Shown: positions 26,239 to 36,070 of the stretch, in pieces
Layout of the letters: every line of letters begins with the position of its first letter
Position numbering within the stretch: the stretch's first letter is position 1
From: Stentor roeselii
Taxonomy: Eukaryota > Ciliophora > Heterotrichea > Heterotrichida > Stentoridae
Direction: 5' to 3'
NCBI GenBank assembly: GCA_006503475.1
Contig: RSEH01000335.1
Span: 1-43,906, forward strand
Length of the DNA stretch: 43,906 nt
Position numbers and translations under genes: made by a program
The notes under the pieces: generated by a model
Databases searched by the model: none
What the model saw: the letters and a program-made list of their open reading frames with translations, nothing else
Told to the model about the DNA's origin: nothing

Positions 26239-27696
26239 ATGGACTTCGGCTCGCTATTAGAGAAAAAAGGCATTCCTGAGTACTTGTTTAAACCTGCTGG
26301 TCAGACCCAGTCGCAAGAACTCAAAACTGCTGCTATGATGATTTCCAAGATTTGCCAGATTTACCCAGCTCATGAAAAATCTCCTCCTTCACTAGGAGAA
26401 TTCTTTATCTCAACCACAGTATTCCCCAAATAGTGCAAAAGTTTCCAATCCCTTCCAGAAGTAGCCCAACAAGCCTGGGGCCTTCACCACATGTTAAAAT
26501 CTCACATGAAGTCCTCAAAAGAACTTCTAATTTTCTACAACTTTCTAAACGAGATCTGGCCACTTGACTTATTCTTATTTTACCTTCGATGTCGCAAGAC
26601 GATAATGCAAATAAAATTAGGAGACAACATAAAAGGCGAGAGCGATTTGCAAAGTCTGAAGCTTTCTCAAACAGAATGGGTAAGCGTTGCTTCCAAGATG
26701 TTCACTGGTGTCTTGAAGCCGACGTCGATAGTCCCAAAGATAACAAAGCGCCTTTTGGACTCTGACTTTACCGACGAGGTTCCAGGGAATGTTCTATTAG
26801 TGCATATAGTTGAGGAGTATTCAGAAAATCTAAAAAAACCTGCAGTGAACGGCAACAAAGCCCCTACTGCCCGACCCAAGCCGCCTCCTCGCAAAGAAAT
26901 CAACGGCTTTGACCTGATGAAATACGGTAAACACGTGACAGGACCTAAAAAAACAAGTACCAGAGAAACCAGTTTTTACGTCGATGAAGAACTTCACAGT
27001 GCCACTGTTGAAGCTTCTCCACCTTCAACAGAAAAACCTGTTTTTTACCGAATTTCAAGTACTTTTGAAAGTCACTCTGAAGAACTGCATCATTTAAGAG
27101 ACGACCTGGAAAGAACAGTGATTGAAAAAGACAGGCTTAAAGAAGCCTTGGAAGAAACTGTAGAGTTTTGTGATAGTCTTTCATATGAACATGACCTGCT
27201 CCTCATTCAGAACTCGAAGCTCAAGAAACTTTTAAGCATTGTGACTGATAAACTCATTCGCATCGACCAGGACTCCATCAATGAAATCGACTTCACTGAT
27301 GTCCTTGACGACCCTTGTGTTGACTTTAAACCTACAGGCATTCTAAAAGAGAAAAAAAACGTAAAAGGCGATAAAAACAGGCAGTACCTCGACCTTCCCT
27401 TTTCTGAAAGCGCTGGAAAAGACGTCGGAAAAAAGAAAGTCCCTGCAACTCCAAAGTTTTCAGCAAATTCCGCAGAAGTCGATGTTGATGTCCTTGTTTG
27501 TTGTGAAGATTACCTTCCTTCGCAGGCAGGCCTGCTCAATATGAACAAAGGAGATAAAATTAAAAAGATCTCTGAACTTGATGACTGGTTTTTTGGAGAA
27601 AATCTAGAAAACGGCACAAGAGGCTTCTTCCCGCCTGCCAGCATCAGTTTTCAGGAGAATGGGACAAGAGGGTTCTTTGCTGCAAGGGTTAGTTAA
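26239..27696 (+). CDS. Coiled-coil protein with C-terminal SH3 domain
   Basis: 480 residues from two exons; removal of the 15-nt intron at 26419-26433 joins EFFISTT to CKSFQSLPEV. The N-terminal ~220 residues are helical and not recognised. A basic Pro-rich stretch (APTARPKPPPRKE, about 215-230) could itself bind SH3 domains. A coiled coil lies near 285-340. The last ~75 residues are an SH3 domain: VLVCCEDYLPSQAGLLNMNK, then GDKIKKIS, DDWFFGE and GTRGFFPPASI (ALYDY..DELSF..GD.I....DWW.G...G..G.FP..Y pattern). The ENGTRGFF end is duplicated. SH3 proteins assemble membrane and cytoskeleton complexes; the partner is unknown. Confidence 0.82.
26419..26433 (+). other. 15-nt intron in the SH3 gene
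   Basis: Reads GTATTCCCCAAATAG. It is phase 0, after codon 60. Its terminal TAG is an in-frame stop if unspliced, which is why the frame appears broken here. Confidence 0.9.
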
Positions 27697-27785
27697 GTAA
27701 GACTCTTTTGTATTTTAAGATTCTTTATAATTGAGTTTAATCCAGTCGTGAAGAAGTTGATTGAAAGATTCTTTTAAATTAAAAT

Positions 27786-30452
27786 ATGGGCTCTTGTGCT
27801 ACTAAATCTCAAGTACGTCAAATCGTTTATAACTCGTCTTCTCATAATGTAAAGGAAAGTCCTCATGGGCTAGAACTGCAAGGCCGAGGACAAAACAAAA
27901 AGAAAAATGCAGTAATGGACTCAAGGATATTAGTTGATTCAGTTCAAGAAGCCATCACTGCCGAGATCCATGAAGCCAGTAAAAGTGCGAAGGACTTCGA
28001 AATCATTAAACATTCTTTGTCAAAGCACTTCATCTTCAAAAACCTTCGTGAAAACTACATAACAGTGATAATCCACCACATGAGATTATTTACAATGAAA
28101 CCGGCTGAAGTAGTCTTCATGCAAGGAAGCGCCGCAAGTAACTTTTACGTGGTTTGCAAGGGAAGACTGGAAGTCCTGATAAATTCAAAGCGTATTAAAA
28201 CACTTAACCCTGGAGATAGTTTCGGAGAAATGGCCTTGCTGCATAACACCCCAAGAACAGCGACAGTCCAGACTATGACCAGTTGCAACTTGTGGGTACT
28301 TGACAGGAAAACATTTCGTTCAACTTTAGAACTTCTTGAACAGGCGAATTATGAAGAAAATAAAGCTTTCATTGAAAGCATTCCAGTTTTTGAAGTATTG
28401 ACAAAGGGTCAAAAAGATACCCTGGTGCATTCTTTAACGAATCATAATTTTGTACCGGGAAGTGTCATCGTTAACGAAGGAGACCCGGGGGACTTGCTGT
28501 ATATAATAAAGCAAGGGATTGTCTTGGTCACTAAAAATAACCAGGAAGTCAGAAGGATGGGAAAAGGATTTTACTTCGGAGAACAGGCCTTGCTTTATGC
28601 TAGTCCAAGAACTGCTACTGTCACTGCCGTCGATCATGTCAAGTGTGTCGCTATTTCTGGAGGAGAACTCACGGAATTACTTGGAAATAAACTTCAGGAT
28701 ATTATTTATCGCAATTCTATTACTATTAGTGTTGAAAAAAATGAAGTACTTAGAAAACTTACTAAAGGTCAAATTGAAGTTGTTGTTCAGAATATGAGGG
28801 TTTTAAGCTTTGAGGAGCAGGATCAGGTTGTTGCTACTGGAACAAGGTTTAATGAGTTTTTTTTAATTGTTGTCAAAGGGGAACTTGTTTTGAAGGATAG
28901 TAAAGTTGTTGTTGGGAAGGTATTTGATGCTGTTAATGCGGAAAATATGTTGAGGGGCGTATCTGGAGAGTATTTCGAACCTGTTGTTTCGAGTTGTGAA
29001 TCAACTGTTGCCATGATGGACCGGTTGACTTTTGAGAAATGTCTCGGAGGCTCCTTCGACCAGATCACCGCAAACAACGATGCTTTAAAAATCCTATCCA
29101 GGATCCAAATTCTCCGAGGAATATCAGTAGAAGCTTTAGAAAGCCTAATAAAAGCTTTAAAAGTCCAAGAGTACCCTCCAGACTCAATAGTTGTAAGCCA
29201 AAACGACCCAGGAGATGGTTTTTTCATAGTAAAGTCAGGAAAAGCAGAGGTAAGTAAAGACGGAGTAACATTAAGAACAATAACAAAACACGACTATTTC
29301 GGTGAAAGGTCTCTTCTTTTTAACAATTTTCGATCAGCCACTGTGAAAGCGAAGGGTCATCTGGTATGCTGGATAATTTTCAAGTCTCAATTCGCAGCTT
29401 TGTTGGAAGACTCGATAAGAAGACAGCTGCTGGCAAGGATCGAACTCCAGGACGACACAGTTCATTTTGAAGACTTGTCTCTTATCAAGCAGCTGGGGTC
29501 TGGAATGTTCGGCAACGTGTTTCTAGCTGTGCATAAAAAGAACCGCACTTTATATGCGGTTAAAACTGTTGATCGTCGAAAAGTAGCTGCTTATGATATT
29601 CATGAAAATATTGTCTTGGAAAGAAAGATTTTACTTGAACTGGATCATGTTTTTATTATGAAGATGGTAAGGACTTTTAAAGATAGTAGTCGCCTTTACT
29701 TCTTGCTTGAGTTTATTCAGGGAATGGATCTTTTTGATGTTCTTAGGGAACTTGGACTTTTAAATGATTTGGATACAAGGTTTTATACGGCTTGTATTTT
29801 AGTTATTATTGAACATTTGCATGAACGAGATATTATTTATAGGGACTTGAAACCTGAAAATATTGTTGTTGATGAGGAAGGGTACCCGAAACTTATTGAT
29901 TTTGGAACAGCGAAGTTTATTAAGGGAAGGACTTTTACGATAGTGGGAACTCCGCATTATATGGCTCCGGAAGTAGTCACTGGCCATGGGTATTCAACTT
30001 CAGCTGATTTCTGGAGTATCGGTGTAATGATTTACGAGTTTTTATTTGGTAAGGTCCCTTTCGGAGAAGAAGAAAGCGACCCATATGTAATATACGAGAA
30101 AATCCAACAAAGAAATCTTGAGTTTCCTAAATGGAGTGACAAAAAAAGCAGGTCAAAAGACTTCATCAGTCAAATGTTGAGTCAAAATCCAGGAAAAAGA
30201 CTTTGTGGAGGGTTTGAAAACACAAAATCACATCCTTGGTTTTCAGGCCTTGACTGGGACCAGCTACTAAGTAAAAAGATCAAAGCGCCATATGTTCCAA
30301 AGGTCACAAATTTAAGAAGCGATATCGATGCAGCAATCAGGAATCCTAAAAACACTCTTGAGGTGATTTTAAAAGTTGAAAACAAAACAGATGTACCTCC
30401 TCCAAGGAAGAGAAAAGTAAAAATTCCTGAATCTTGGGACCAAGATTTTTAG
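27786..30452 (+). CDS. PKG: cGMP-dependent protein kinase (PKG), four cNMP-binding modules
   Basis: 888 residues. MGSCATKS at the N-terminus fits myristoylation at Gly2 and palmitoylation at Cys4. Cyclic-nucleotide modules: first with FGEMALLHNTPRTA (146-159), second with FGEQALLYASPRTA (264-277), third (about 318-430) degenerate without FGE or the Arg, fourth with FGERSLLFNNFRSA (505-518). Thr or Ser after the Arg is typical of cGMP sites. Kinase from about 567: glycine loop GSGMFGNV (571), YAVKTV lysine, YRDLKPEN with D687, DFG at 705, T722 in GTPHYMAPE, and an AGC-type tail. Everything needed for activity is present. The four-module layout with a dead third site is that of apicomplexan and ciliate PKG rather than animal PKG. 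It likely acts at membranes. Confidence 0.95.
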   Translation: MGSCATKSQVRQIVYNSSSHNVKESPHGLELQGRGQNKKKNAVMDSRILVDSVQEAITAEIHEASKSAKDFEIIKHSLSKHFIFKNLRENYITVIIHHMRLFTMKPAEVVFMQGSAASNFYVVCKGRLEVLINSKRIKTLNPGDSFGEMALLHNTPRTATVQTMTSCNLWVLDRKTFRSTLELLEQANYEENKAFIESIPVFEVLTKGQKDTLVHSLTNHNFVPGSVIVNEGDPGDLLYIIKQGIVLVTKNNQEVRRMGKGFYFGEQALLYASPRTATVTAVDHVKCVAISGGELTELLGNKLQDIIYRNSITISVEKNEVLRKLTKGQIEVVVQNMRVLSFEEQDQVVATGTRFNEFFLIVVKGELVLKDSKVVVGKVFDAVNAENMLRGVSGEYFEPVVSSCESTVAMMDRLTFEKCLGGSFDQITANNDALKILSRIQILRGISVEALESLIKALKVQEYPPDSIVVSQNDPGDGFFIVKSGKAEVSKDGVTLRTITKHDYFGERSLLFNNFRSATVKAKGHLVCWIIFKSQFAALLEDSIRRQLLARIELQDDTVHFEDLSLIKQLGSGMFGNVFLAVHKKNRTLYAVKTVDRRKVAAYDIHENIVLERKILLELDHVFIMKMVRTFKDSSRLYFLLEFIQGMDLFDVLRELGLLNDLDTRFYTACILVIIEHLHERDIIYRDLKPENIVVDEEGYPKLIDFGTAKFIKGRTFTIVGTPHYMAPEVVTGHGYSTSADFWSIGVMIYEFLFGKVPFGEEESDPYVIYEKIQQRNLEFPKWSDKKSRSKDFISQMLSQNPGKRLCGGFENTKSHPWFSGLDWDQLLSKKIKAPYVPKVTNLRSDIDAAIRNPKNTLEVILKVENKTDVPPPRKRKVKIPESWDQDF

Positions 30453-30588
30453 TACCAAAGTTAATAAATCATTAATCATAAGGAAATATGAAACCATAAA
30501 TATTTTAAGTCTTAAAAATCATTAAATATTGATAATTAAAGATTTTTTGAGAGAATTTAAAGTGCTAAGTACAAATATTAACAAAACA

Positions 30589-31584
30589 CTAATTAAACTC
30601 CTCGATATTCACTCGCAATTCAATCTGCTTCTGCATTCGAAGCTGATTTCTCTCCAATATTTCTTTAATCTTCTTTTTATAAATTTTCTTAACTCGAACC
30701 CTGAGCTGTTCATTCTTAAGATACAAAAACTCTTGATCCAAAGACTGTCTTAAATTCCAAACAAACTTCTTTTCATTATCCAAAGCGACTCTTTCCTCTT
30801 CCATATCAACTTTCTGCTGAATAATACTTTCTTCCTTCATCCTAAGTTCTTCCTTGCGAGTCTTCAACTCATCTTTTTCTCTTTTAACAGCCTGAGTTTC
30901 CTGTTTAAGTTTTTCAAAAATAACCCGAAAACTATTTTCCTGGTTTCGAATTCTTTCATTTTCCCTGATCAAGTCCTCTTTCAACGTTTCCAAATCACTG
31001 ATCTCATCAGGTTCCGTGCTGCAGTGAGTGATTTTCAGGTCAGGAGTCCTCGTCGCTGTAAGTGTCAGGTGCTTGAAATGTCCTCTGGGAACACAAACAG
31101 GACTTTCAGGAGTCGGCATTTTTGAGTCCCAGGAACTTGTTGGTGTATGTCTTGGAGTGCTTTGAGTGAATTCAAAATTTACAAGCACCTCGCCCACGAC
31201 GAGGCCGTTGGAGTTGAGCAGCTTCCACCAGCTGCTCAGTCGTCCGTGAATCACTTCGGCCAAGTCGATCAAACATCTTCCGATTTCAGTCTCACCGAAA
31301 AAAAGAGACTTGTCGAAGGTCGATATTGTTAATTTTCGCTCGTTTCCTAATGTGAAGGAAAAAAATTGGTTCCATTTCGGATGAAGGCCGCCGATATCGG
31401 AAGGCAAGGATAAAAATTCTTGCTTTCCTAGGGAAAGACGGCTGGAAACGTACATGGTTCCTAATCGGGCTACGTTTATGAATAGACGGGCTTCTTGAAG
31501 ATGGAGGATTACTTGGGCTTGCGACTTTTTTATGAAGTTGTAGTCTGAGATCGCCCTTTGTCTTGAGGTGGACTTGGTTATCAT
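30589..31584 (-). CDS. C2 domain and coiled-coil protein
   Basis: 331 residues. About 20-140 is a C2-like beta sandwich (AQVILHLQEARLFINVARLG, then HPKWNQFFSFTL, LTISTFDKS and GEVLVNFEF), matching the C2 order including the P.WN..F.F motif. The acidic Ca2+ loops are poor, so binding is probably Ca2+-independent. A Thr/Pro/Ser-rich linker with TPTSS and TPESP follows, then a long coiled coil (about 195-331). C2 plus coiled coil is common among ciliary and membrane-trafficking proteins; the specific role is unknown. Confidence 0.72.
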   Translation of the reverse strand: MITKSTSRQRAISDYNFIKKSQAQVILHLQEARLFINVARLGTMYVSSRLSLGKQEFLSLPSDIGGLHPKWNQFFSFTLGNERKLTISTFDKSLFFGETEIGRCLIDLAEVIHGRLSSWWKLLNSNGLVVGEVLVNFEFTQSTPRHTPTSSWDSKMPTPESPVCVPRGHFKHLTLTATRTPDLKITHCSTEPDEISDLETLKEDLIRENERIRNQENSFRVIFEKLKQETQAVKREKDELKTRKEELRMKEESIIQQKVDMEEERVALDNEKKFVWNLRQSLDQEFLYLKNEQLRVRVKKIYKKKIKEILERNQLRMQKQIELRVNIEEFN

Positions 31585-31653
31585 ATTTTTCGATATTTAA
31601 AAGCTACTGTTATAGAGAGCGATGTTTTGATGATAAAGAAAAATAGAAAAGTT

Positions 31654-32481
31654 TTAAATATTGTTCTTTATTAAATTCGTGTCAGTTAAAAAGCTGCTAA
31701 GGGAAGACTCAGCTGACAATTCATTAGAAAATTCAACAAATACTGACCCTTGAGAACGTTCCTTAGCATTAATCACCTCCAGCAGCTCTTTCGTTTGCTT
31801 GATCTCTTCTTGCAATGAATTCCTTCTCATTTTAGCCAAAGCTTTTTCTTCTATCGAGTCATCCAGCTGCTGATTTAAATTCGATTCTTTTTTCTGCAAA
31901 AGTTTGATATTTTCCCTTAACTCACGATTATTTATATCCAAAGCGTCTCTTTTATCTTGATTCGATCTGAGATTCTTCTTGATTTTCTCGATTTTCTGAG
32001 AAATCATAATCAAGTCTCGCTGATACCCTGAGAGAGGTACTCGAAATTTCGAAGTTTCTGAACTTGTTGAGTTATTTTGAATAAACATCAAAATTTCCTC
32101 TGATTGACTTGGAGTAAGGCTTAAATTTTCACATCCAGGGTCAAAAATTTTCTCGATTAATTCATAGGTATCAGGAATAATGCAACTTTTTCTATAATTT
32201 CTCAAAGAAGCGACACTTTGGTTCGTTAAAGCTGAATCTCTCTTCGACTTTGCATTAGCCAGAAGGTCTGATAAGTCTCTTGCAAGCTGAAGTCTTTGTG
32301 TCAAGTCGCAGTCGATCAAGCTAGGCGCACAGAAAAGTTCTTCATCATTTGATCCAGAGTTTTTATTGAATTCTAAGTTGATGCAGTTGCTTAAAGTTTG
32401 AATGATGTTCTCGACTCTAAGTTCTAAATTTTCATCGGCGTTGAAAGCTTCTCGATTTGATAGTTTTCTTACTAGATCCAT
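31654..32481 (-). CDS. Coiled-coil protein, unknown function
   Basis: 275 residues, not recognised. The N-terminal half is mixed helix (QTLSNCINLEF, LTQRLQLARDLSDLL). A coiled coil occupies about 155-245 (QKIEKIKKNLRSNQDKRDAL and following heptads). A Ser-rich acidic tail ends the protein. There is no membrane segment. It lies 69 bp downstream of the C2 gene start, within a run of minus-strand genes. Confidence 0.65.
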   Translation of the reverse strand: MDLVRKLSNREAFNADENLELRVENIIQTLSNCINLEFNKNSGSNDEELFCAPSLIDCDLTQRLQLARDLSDLLANAKSKRDSALTNQSVASLRNYRKSCIIPDTYELIEKIFDPGCENLSLTPSQSEEILMFIQNNSTSSETSKFRVPLSGYQRDLIMISQKIEKIKKNLRSNQDKRDALDINNRELRENIKLLQKKESNLNQQLDDSIEEKALAKMRRNSLQEEIKQTKELLEVINAKERSQGSVFVEFSNELSAESSLSSFLTDTNLIKNNI

Positions 32482-32536
32482 TAGATACTAATGAATTATC
32501 GAAATAATGAAATACAAAAGAATTAAATTAGAGTTT

Positions 32537-33031
32537 TTAAGGATTGTTTAAAAATCCTTCTTGTGACTGAGGAATACTGCTGGTTTCTTGTGTTCTGTTT
32601 GAATCAGGTTTAATTGATGGCTTTAAGTTTAAATTTGAAGATGGGTTAGTTTCTTGGTAGAGTCTTTTACAAGACTTCCAACTATCTTCTGGAGTGATGA
32701 TGCAGTTTTTGTTATCTTCATCGTCGAGGTCCTTTGATAAGTACCTGAGGTTTCTTTTAACTTTACTCAAGTCAAATCTTATAGCAGGTAATTTCACTTT
32801 AAAAAAATCACAAGACTTGGTTTTATGTCGTAATCTTGAAGGATTTATTAACGGTGTCTTGATAAAATTCTTTCTACTTTGCAATCGAGAGGTTTTATCA
32901 GTATAACTCAAGATAAGTTTGTTAATTTTCTCTAACTTGTCAACCATCATCAACTTTGGAGGTCTTTTCTGATTAAAAAACCTGTTTTTAATGATCTTGC
33001 TTTTGATATCTAACTTTGCAAGTTTTTCCAT
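32537..33031 (-). CDS. Small basic protein, unknown function
   Basis: 164 residues, basic, Lys/Arg/Asn-rich, probably largely disordered, with a helical stretch at about 30-60. Not recognised. The frame is open one codon further to a TTG, but the first ATG (33031) is the sensible start, and AATAATT (minus orientation, 33042-33048) lies ten bases upstream, overlapping the end of the POLD3-like gene. Only 12 bp separate it from that gene. Confidence 0.55.
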   Translation of the reverse strand: MEKLAKLDIKSKIIKNRFFNQKRPPKLMMVDKLEKINKLILSYTDKTSRLQSRKNFIKTPLINPSRLRHKTKSCDFFKVKLPAIRFDLSKVKRNLRYLSKDLDDEDNKNCIITPEDSWKSCKRLYQETNPSSNLNLKPSIKPDSNRTQETSSIPQSQEGFLNNP

Positions 33032-33043
33032 CAAATAAGAAAA

Positions 33044-33907
33044 TTATTTATTCTTAAAGAAAGCTCCTAAAGAAGGTTGAATCATTTTATTGTTTTTGAT
33101 TCCTGTGATCGGTATGATACTTTCTCTTAAGACTTTCTTTTCAAGACTTTCATTGAATTTCTTCTTTCTTTTCTTAGGAAAGATCTTAGGCTGTTCGATG
33201 ACTTTCACTTCACTTTTGTTTTTTTCAAAAGTTTCTTCTTCTTCACTGCTTTCCTTGACAGTGACTCTTTTGACTTCCTGGACGATGCTGACTTCAGGGA
33301 TTTCGCTAGTCATGATATCATCCAAGTCATCAATTTCAATATCAATGATTCTTTTGAAAGGCATCACAGCAGGTTCCACTGGGCAACGAATAATTCCTTC
33401 TTCTTCCAATTCAAAGTCCTTTTCCTTCACATCTTCAACTTTTTCTTTAATTTCCTTATTTTTCGACTCAGGAACAACTTTCTTGGGCCTAAAATTAAGT
33501 TTTTTTTGGTTGTTGTACTCGCGACGTTCCTGCGAAAACCCTCCCGACGAGCTGAACCTGGGAAGGAAAAGTCCTCCATTTTTGATTTCCTCTGAAATGA
33601 GCTGTTCTCTGTGATGCAGTTCGGAATTGTAAAGGTTTTTAATATCTTCAGTCACCCGTTGTATCGCAGAAATCTTCGCCTTTCTATTGTGCTGGTCTTC
33701 CAAGGCCTTTTTGTGCTTTTCAGTGAAAGTTATGACCTTATTCCCCGTGTTAAGCGCGTAGATAAGTCTGTAATTGGACTGGCCTAAGTCATTCAAAGCG
33801 CTTTCGAGAATAGAGAAGATGTTGTCGAAGGGAATTTCGAGTTTACTGCACATGACAGTCACTGATGAACTTGAGTTGCTTTTCAGGTAATTTTTCACGA
33901 GTTCCAT
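33044..33907 (-). CDS. POLD3: POLD3-like subunit of DNA polymerase delta
   Basis: 287 residues. The N-terminal ~105 fit the POLD3 winged-helix domain: a short first helix (ELVKNYLKSN), a helical pair, YRLIYALNTGNKV, and ISAIQRVTEDIKNLYNSEL, which lines up with the V(Y/F)SIQ.......LF..D block of animal POLD3. The middle is acidic/basic and disordered. The extreme C-terminus is a full PIP box, QPSLGAFFKNK (Q-x-x-L-x-x-F-F), the position where POLD3/Cdc27 carries its PCNA-binding motif. The subunit tethers polymerase delta to PCNA. Human POLD3 is longer (about 466), with a longer disordered middle. Another PIP-box protein with a winged helix is the main alternative. Confidence 0.65.
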   Translation of the reverse strand: MELVKNYLKSNSSSSVTVMCSKLEIPFDNIFSILESALNDLGQSNYRLIYALNTGNKVITFTEKHKKALEDQHNRKAKISAIQRVTEDIKNLYNSELHHREQLISEEIKNGGLFLPRFSSSGGFSQERREYNNQKKLNFRPKKVVPESKNKEIKEKVEDVKEKDFELEEEGIIRCPVEPAVMPFKRIIDIEIDDLDDIMTSEIPEVSIVQEVKRVTVKESSEEEETFEKNKSEVKVIEQPKIFPKKRKKKFNESLEKKVLRESIIPITGIKNNKMIQPSLGAFFKNK

Positions 33908-33952
33908 AGCCCCCTGATTATTAGAGCAAAATATAGTCTTTTCTAGGATTAA

Positions 33953-36070
33953 CTATTTGAAAAAGTTTCCTTTCTTCTCCCCTGCAGGTGCTCCGAACAT
34001 TCCTCCCATTTGACGCGCTTGAGGTGCAGGGTCCGGCTTCCCTGAAGGTCTCTGGTCGACTCTAGGAGGCTCTGGCTGTCTTTCAACTGGCGGTTCAACA
34101 AGTTCTTCTCTTGCAGAAGGCTTTCCACCTCTTTTCGACTCTTGTTCTCTCTTAAAGGCTTCTTCTTGTTCTTCAATTTCCTTAGAAATATTATCAGATT
34201 GTCTTGCGAACTCAGGATTATGCTTCAAGATTTTTTCTGCTTTTTTCAAAGTTTCAAGTTGTTTTTTCAGTGATTCTCTTTCAGAAGTGATATGAGCAGG
34301 TTCACTTAGTTGGTTGATGATAGCTTCGGACCTGTTGATCTGGTCATAAAGTTCGAGTTGCATCTTGTCCATGATAGTTCTGACCAAAAAGTACCCGACG
34401 ACTTTAGGGACAGTGTCTCTGATGCTTCGAATAACAAGTTTAAAGTAACTGTCAATTCTTGTTCGTATTTCTTGAACGAAGAGGTTTTCAGGGCTCAAAG
34501 CCTTGTTAGGTGCTCGGGGGTCTGCCTTGGGGATGATGTCAGTTCTTTGAGTGAGGTATTCATAGTCATTAGTAAAGATGTAGCCTTCCTCTGCAGTGAT
34601 GATGCTTTCAACGATTTCCCGGGTGTTGTCTCGTTCTCTTGCAAGGACGTACGACGCGATATTTGAGATCTCAGAAACAAGAGTGGGGAACCTGTAAAAG
34701 AGCTTTCGAATGATTGAATGTGCAAGACCTTCTAAGTATGAATGAACTTCTGTTATGCAGTCGATGACAGGACCTCGCAGCTTGTCAAGCTGCGACTGCA
34801 TCAGGTACATGAACACGTCAACTGAAGGGAAGCCTGGCATGCTGTCGCCTTCGTGCATTGCAATTGCTTTTTGAATATCTTCGTCGGTGTATTCTTTAGT
34901 CGCTTGATAACCTGGATCTGCGAAGTCTTGAAGTAAACTGTTAAAAGAAAGTTTTATTGTTGCACCACCTACTAAATCTCGAGTTATTCTCGTGTTTGCT
35001 CTTTTGTCGTATTTTCCTCTGATGGTGTTTTTGAAGAGTTCAATGAAATCTGTGCAGAGATTCCATAAAAGTTGAAGTTTTGACTTCATATCTGCAGGTG
35101 CACTTGGACCGAGATCTTTAAGTCTTTCTTCACAGTCCTTGATCCTAAGCATTGTTTCTCTTATAATATCTGGCAAGAAGTTCTTAATATGGGTAAAAAG
35201 AACTTTTGTTAGTTTCTGAGTCAAAACTTCAGTTCCCAAGTACCCAGCGGGCATAGTGCAGTAAACTTCATGCCTTGCGAAGTACTCTCTTTCATCCTTC
35301 AAAGCAGCTTCGACCCTCATTAAATTATTGATGTCTTCCTGTGACCTGTTCTTGACTCCAACGAATCCTAACTTCAAAGAAACCTCTTTTCCCAGAAGTA
35401 CATTTTTCGCATTGGTTCCTCTGTCCATGATGTCGATTTTAGTGATGACTCCAAGAGTCCTAATGCCTGCCTTGTCAACTCTCTGCGCCATGAGCAGGCC
35501 ATCTGAGGTGGTGACGTCGACATTGGCAGCGCAAACACATAAAATAATAGTCCTGGGGTCAGAGATATATCTATGGCACATTTCTTTTGTAATCTCGTAA
35601 ATGTTTTTTGGTTGGTCGCCCACAGGGATCCTGGTGATCCCCGGCAAGTCGATAAGTGTCAGGTCAGGACAAGTAGATGAAAAAATCGTTAAAATAATCG
35701 GGTCGTCAATGATGTTCTTCGTTCTTCCTGCCTTGTCTTCAGTCAATTTTATGATCATTTCTCTTACGTCGTCAAAGTTAGTGAATTTTGAGTCAAGTCC
35801 TTCGAATATTGCGTAAGGTTTGGTTGACTCAGCAACGTGAACCAGTCGAAGCTCCAAAGGTCGTCTTGTGCAGACTCCTTCATTTCGAGGTAAGAAGTTC
35901 AGTCCGACGATGGACTCTAAAACTGAGCTTTTGCCTGAACTTTGAACTCCTAATGTGACTATTCGGGGAAGTCTGATGTACTTTTGAAGACCGGCATCTC
36001 TTAGATGATCGATAAGTGTCACAAGTGATCTGAGGTTACTGTAAAAACTTCCTGCGAAATCGTCTTCCAT
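33953..36070 (-). CDS. Dynamin-family GTPase
   Basis: 705 residues. The dynamin GTPase domain has G1 GVQSSGKSS (41-49), G2 Thr68 in GVCTRRP, G3 DLPG (141-144) and G4 TKID (210-213). The middle/stalk follows (about 300-490), then a GED-type helical region (about 520-640). A short tail is rich in Pro, Arg and Gln (EPPVERQPEPPRVDQRPSG) and ends GGMFGAPAGEKKGNFFK. There is no PH domain and no membrane segment, so it resembles dynamin-related proteins (Drp1-like) that sever mitochondria, peroxisomes or vesicles. The Pro-rich tail could bind SH3 proteins. All GTP-binding motifs are intact. AATAATT lies 13 bases upstream of the ATG. Confidence 0.93.
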   Translation of the reverse strand: MEDDFAGSFYSNLRSLVTLIDHLRDAGLQKYIRLPRIVTLGVQSSGKSSVLESIVGLNFLPRNEGVCTRRPLELRLVHVAESTKPYAIFEGLDSKFTNFDDVREMIIKLTEDKAGRTKNIIDDPIILTIFSSTCPDLTLIDLPGITRIPVGDQPKNIYEITKEMCHRYISDPRTIILCVCAANVDVTTSDGLLMAQRVDKAGIRTLGVITKIDIMDRGTNAKNVLLGKEVSLKLGFVGVKNRSQEDINNLMRVEAALKDEREYFARHEVYCTMPAGYLGTEVLTQKLTKVLFTHIKNFLPDIIRETMLRIKDCEERLKDLGPSAPADMKSKLQLLWNLCTDFIELFKNTIRGKYDKRANTRITRDLVGGATIKLSFNSLLQDFADPGYQATKEYTDEDIQKAIAMHEGDSMPGFPSVDVFMYLMQSQLDKLRGPVIDCITEVHSYLEGLAHSIIRKLFYRFPTLVSEISNIASYVLARERDNTREIVESIITAEEGYIFTNDYEYLTQRTDIIPKADPRAPNKALSPENLFVQEIRTRIDSYFKLVIRSIRDTVPKVVGYFLVRTIMDKMQLELYDQINRSEAIINQLSEPAHITSERESLKKQLETLKKAEKILKHNPEFARQSDNISKEIEEQEEAFKREQESKRGGKPSAREELVEPPVERQPEPPRVDQRPSGKPDPAPQARQMGGMFGAPAGEKKGNFFK

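Noticed and set aside
33949-34176. Alternative minus-strand frame over the dynamin tail
   Set aside because: Overlaps the well-supported dynamin frame and has no family features; a shadow frame.
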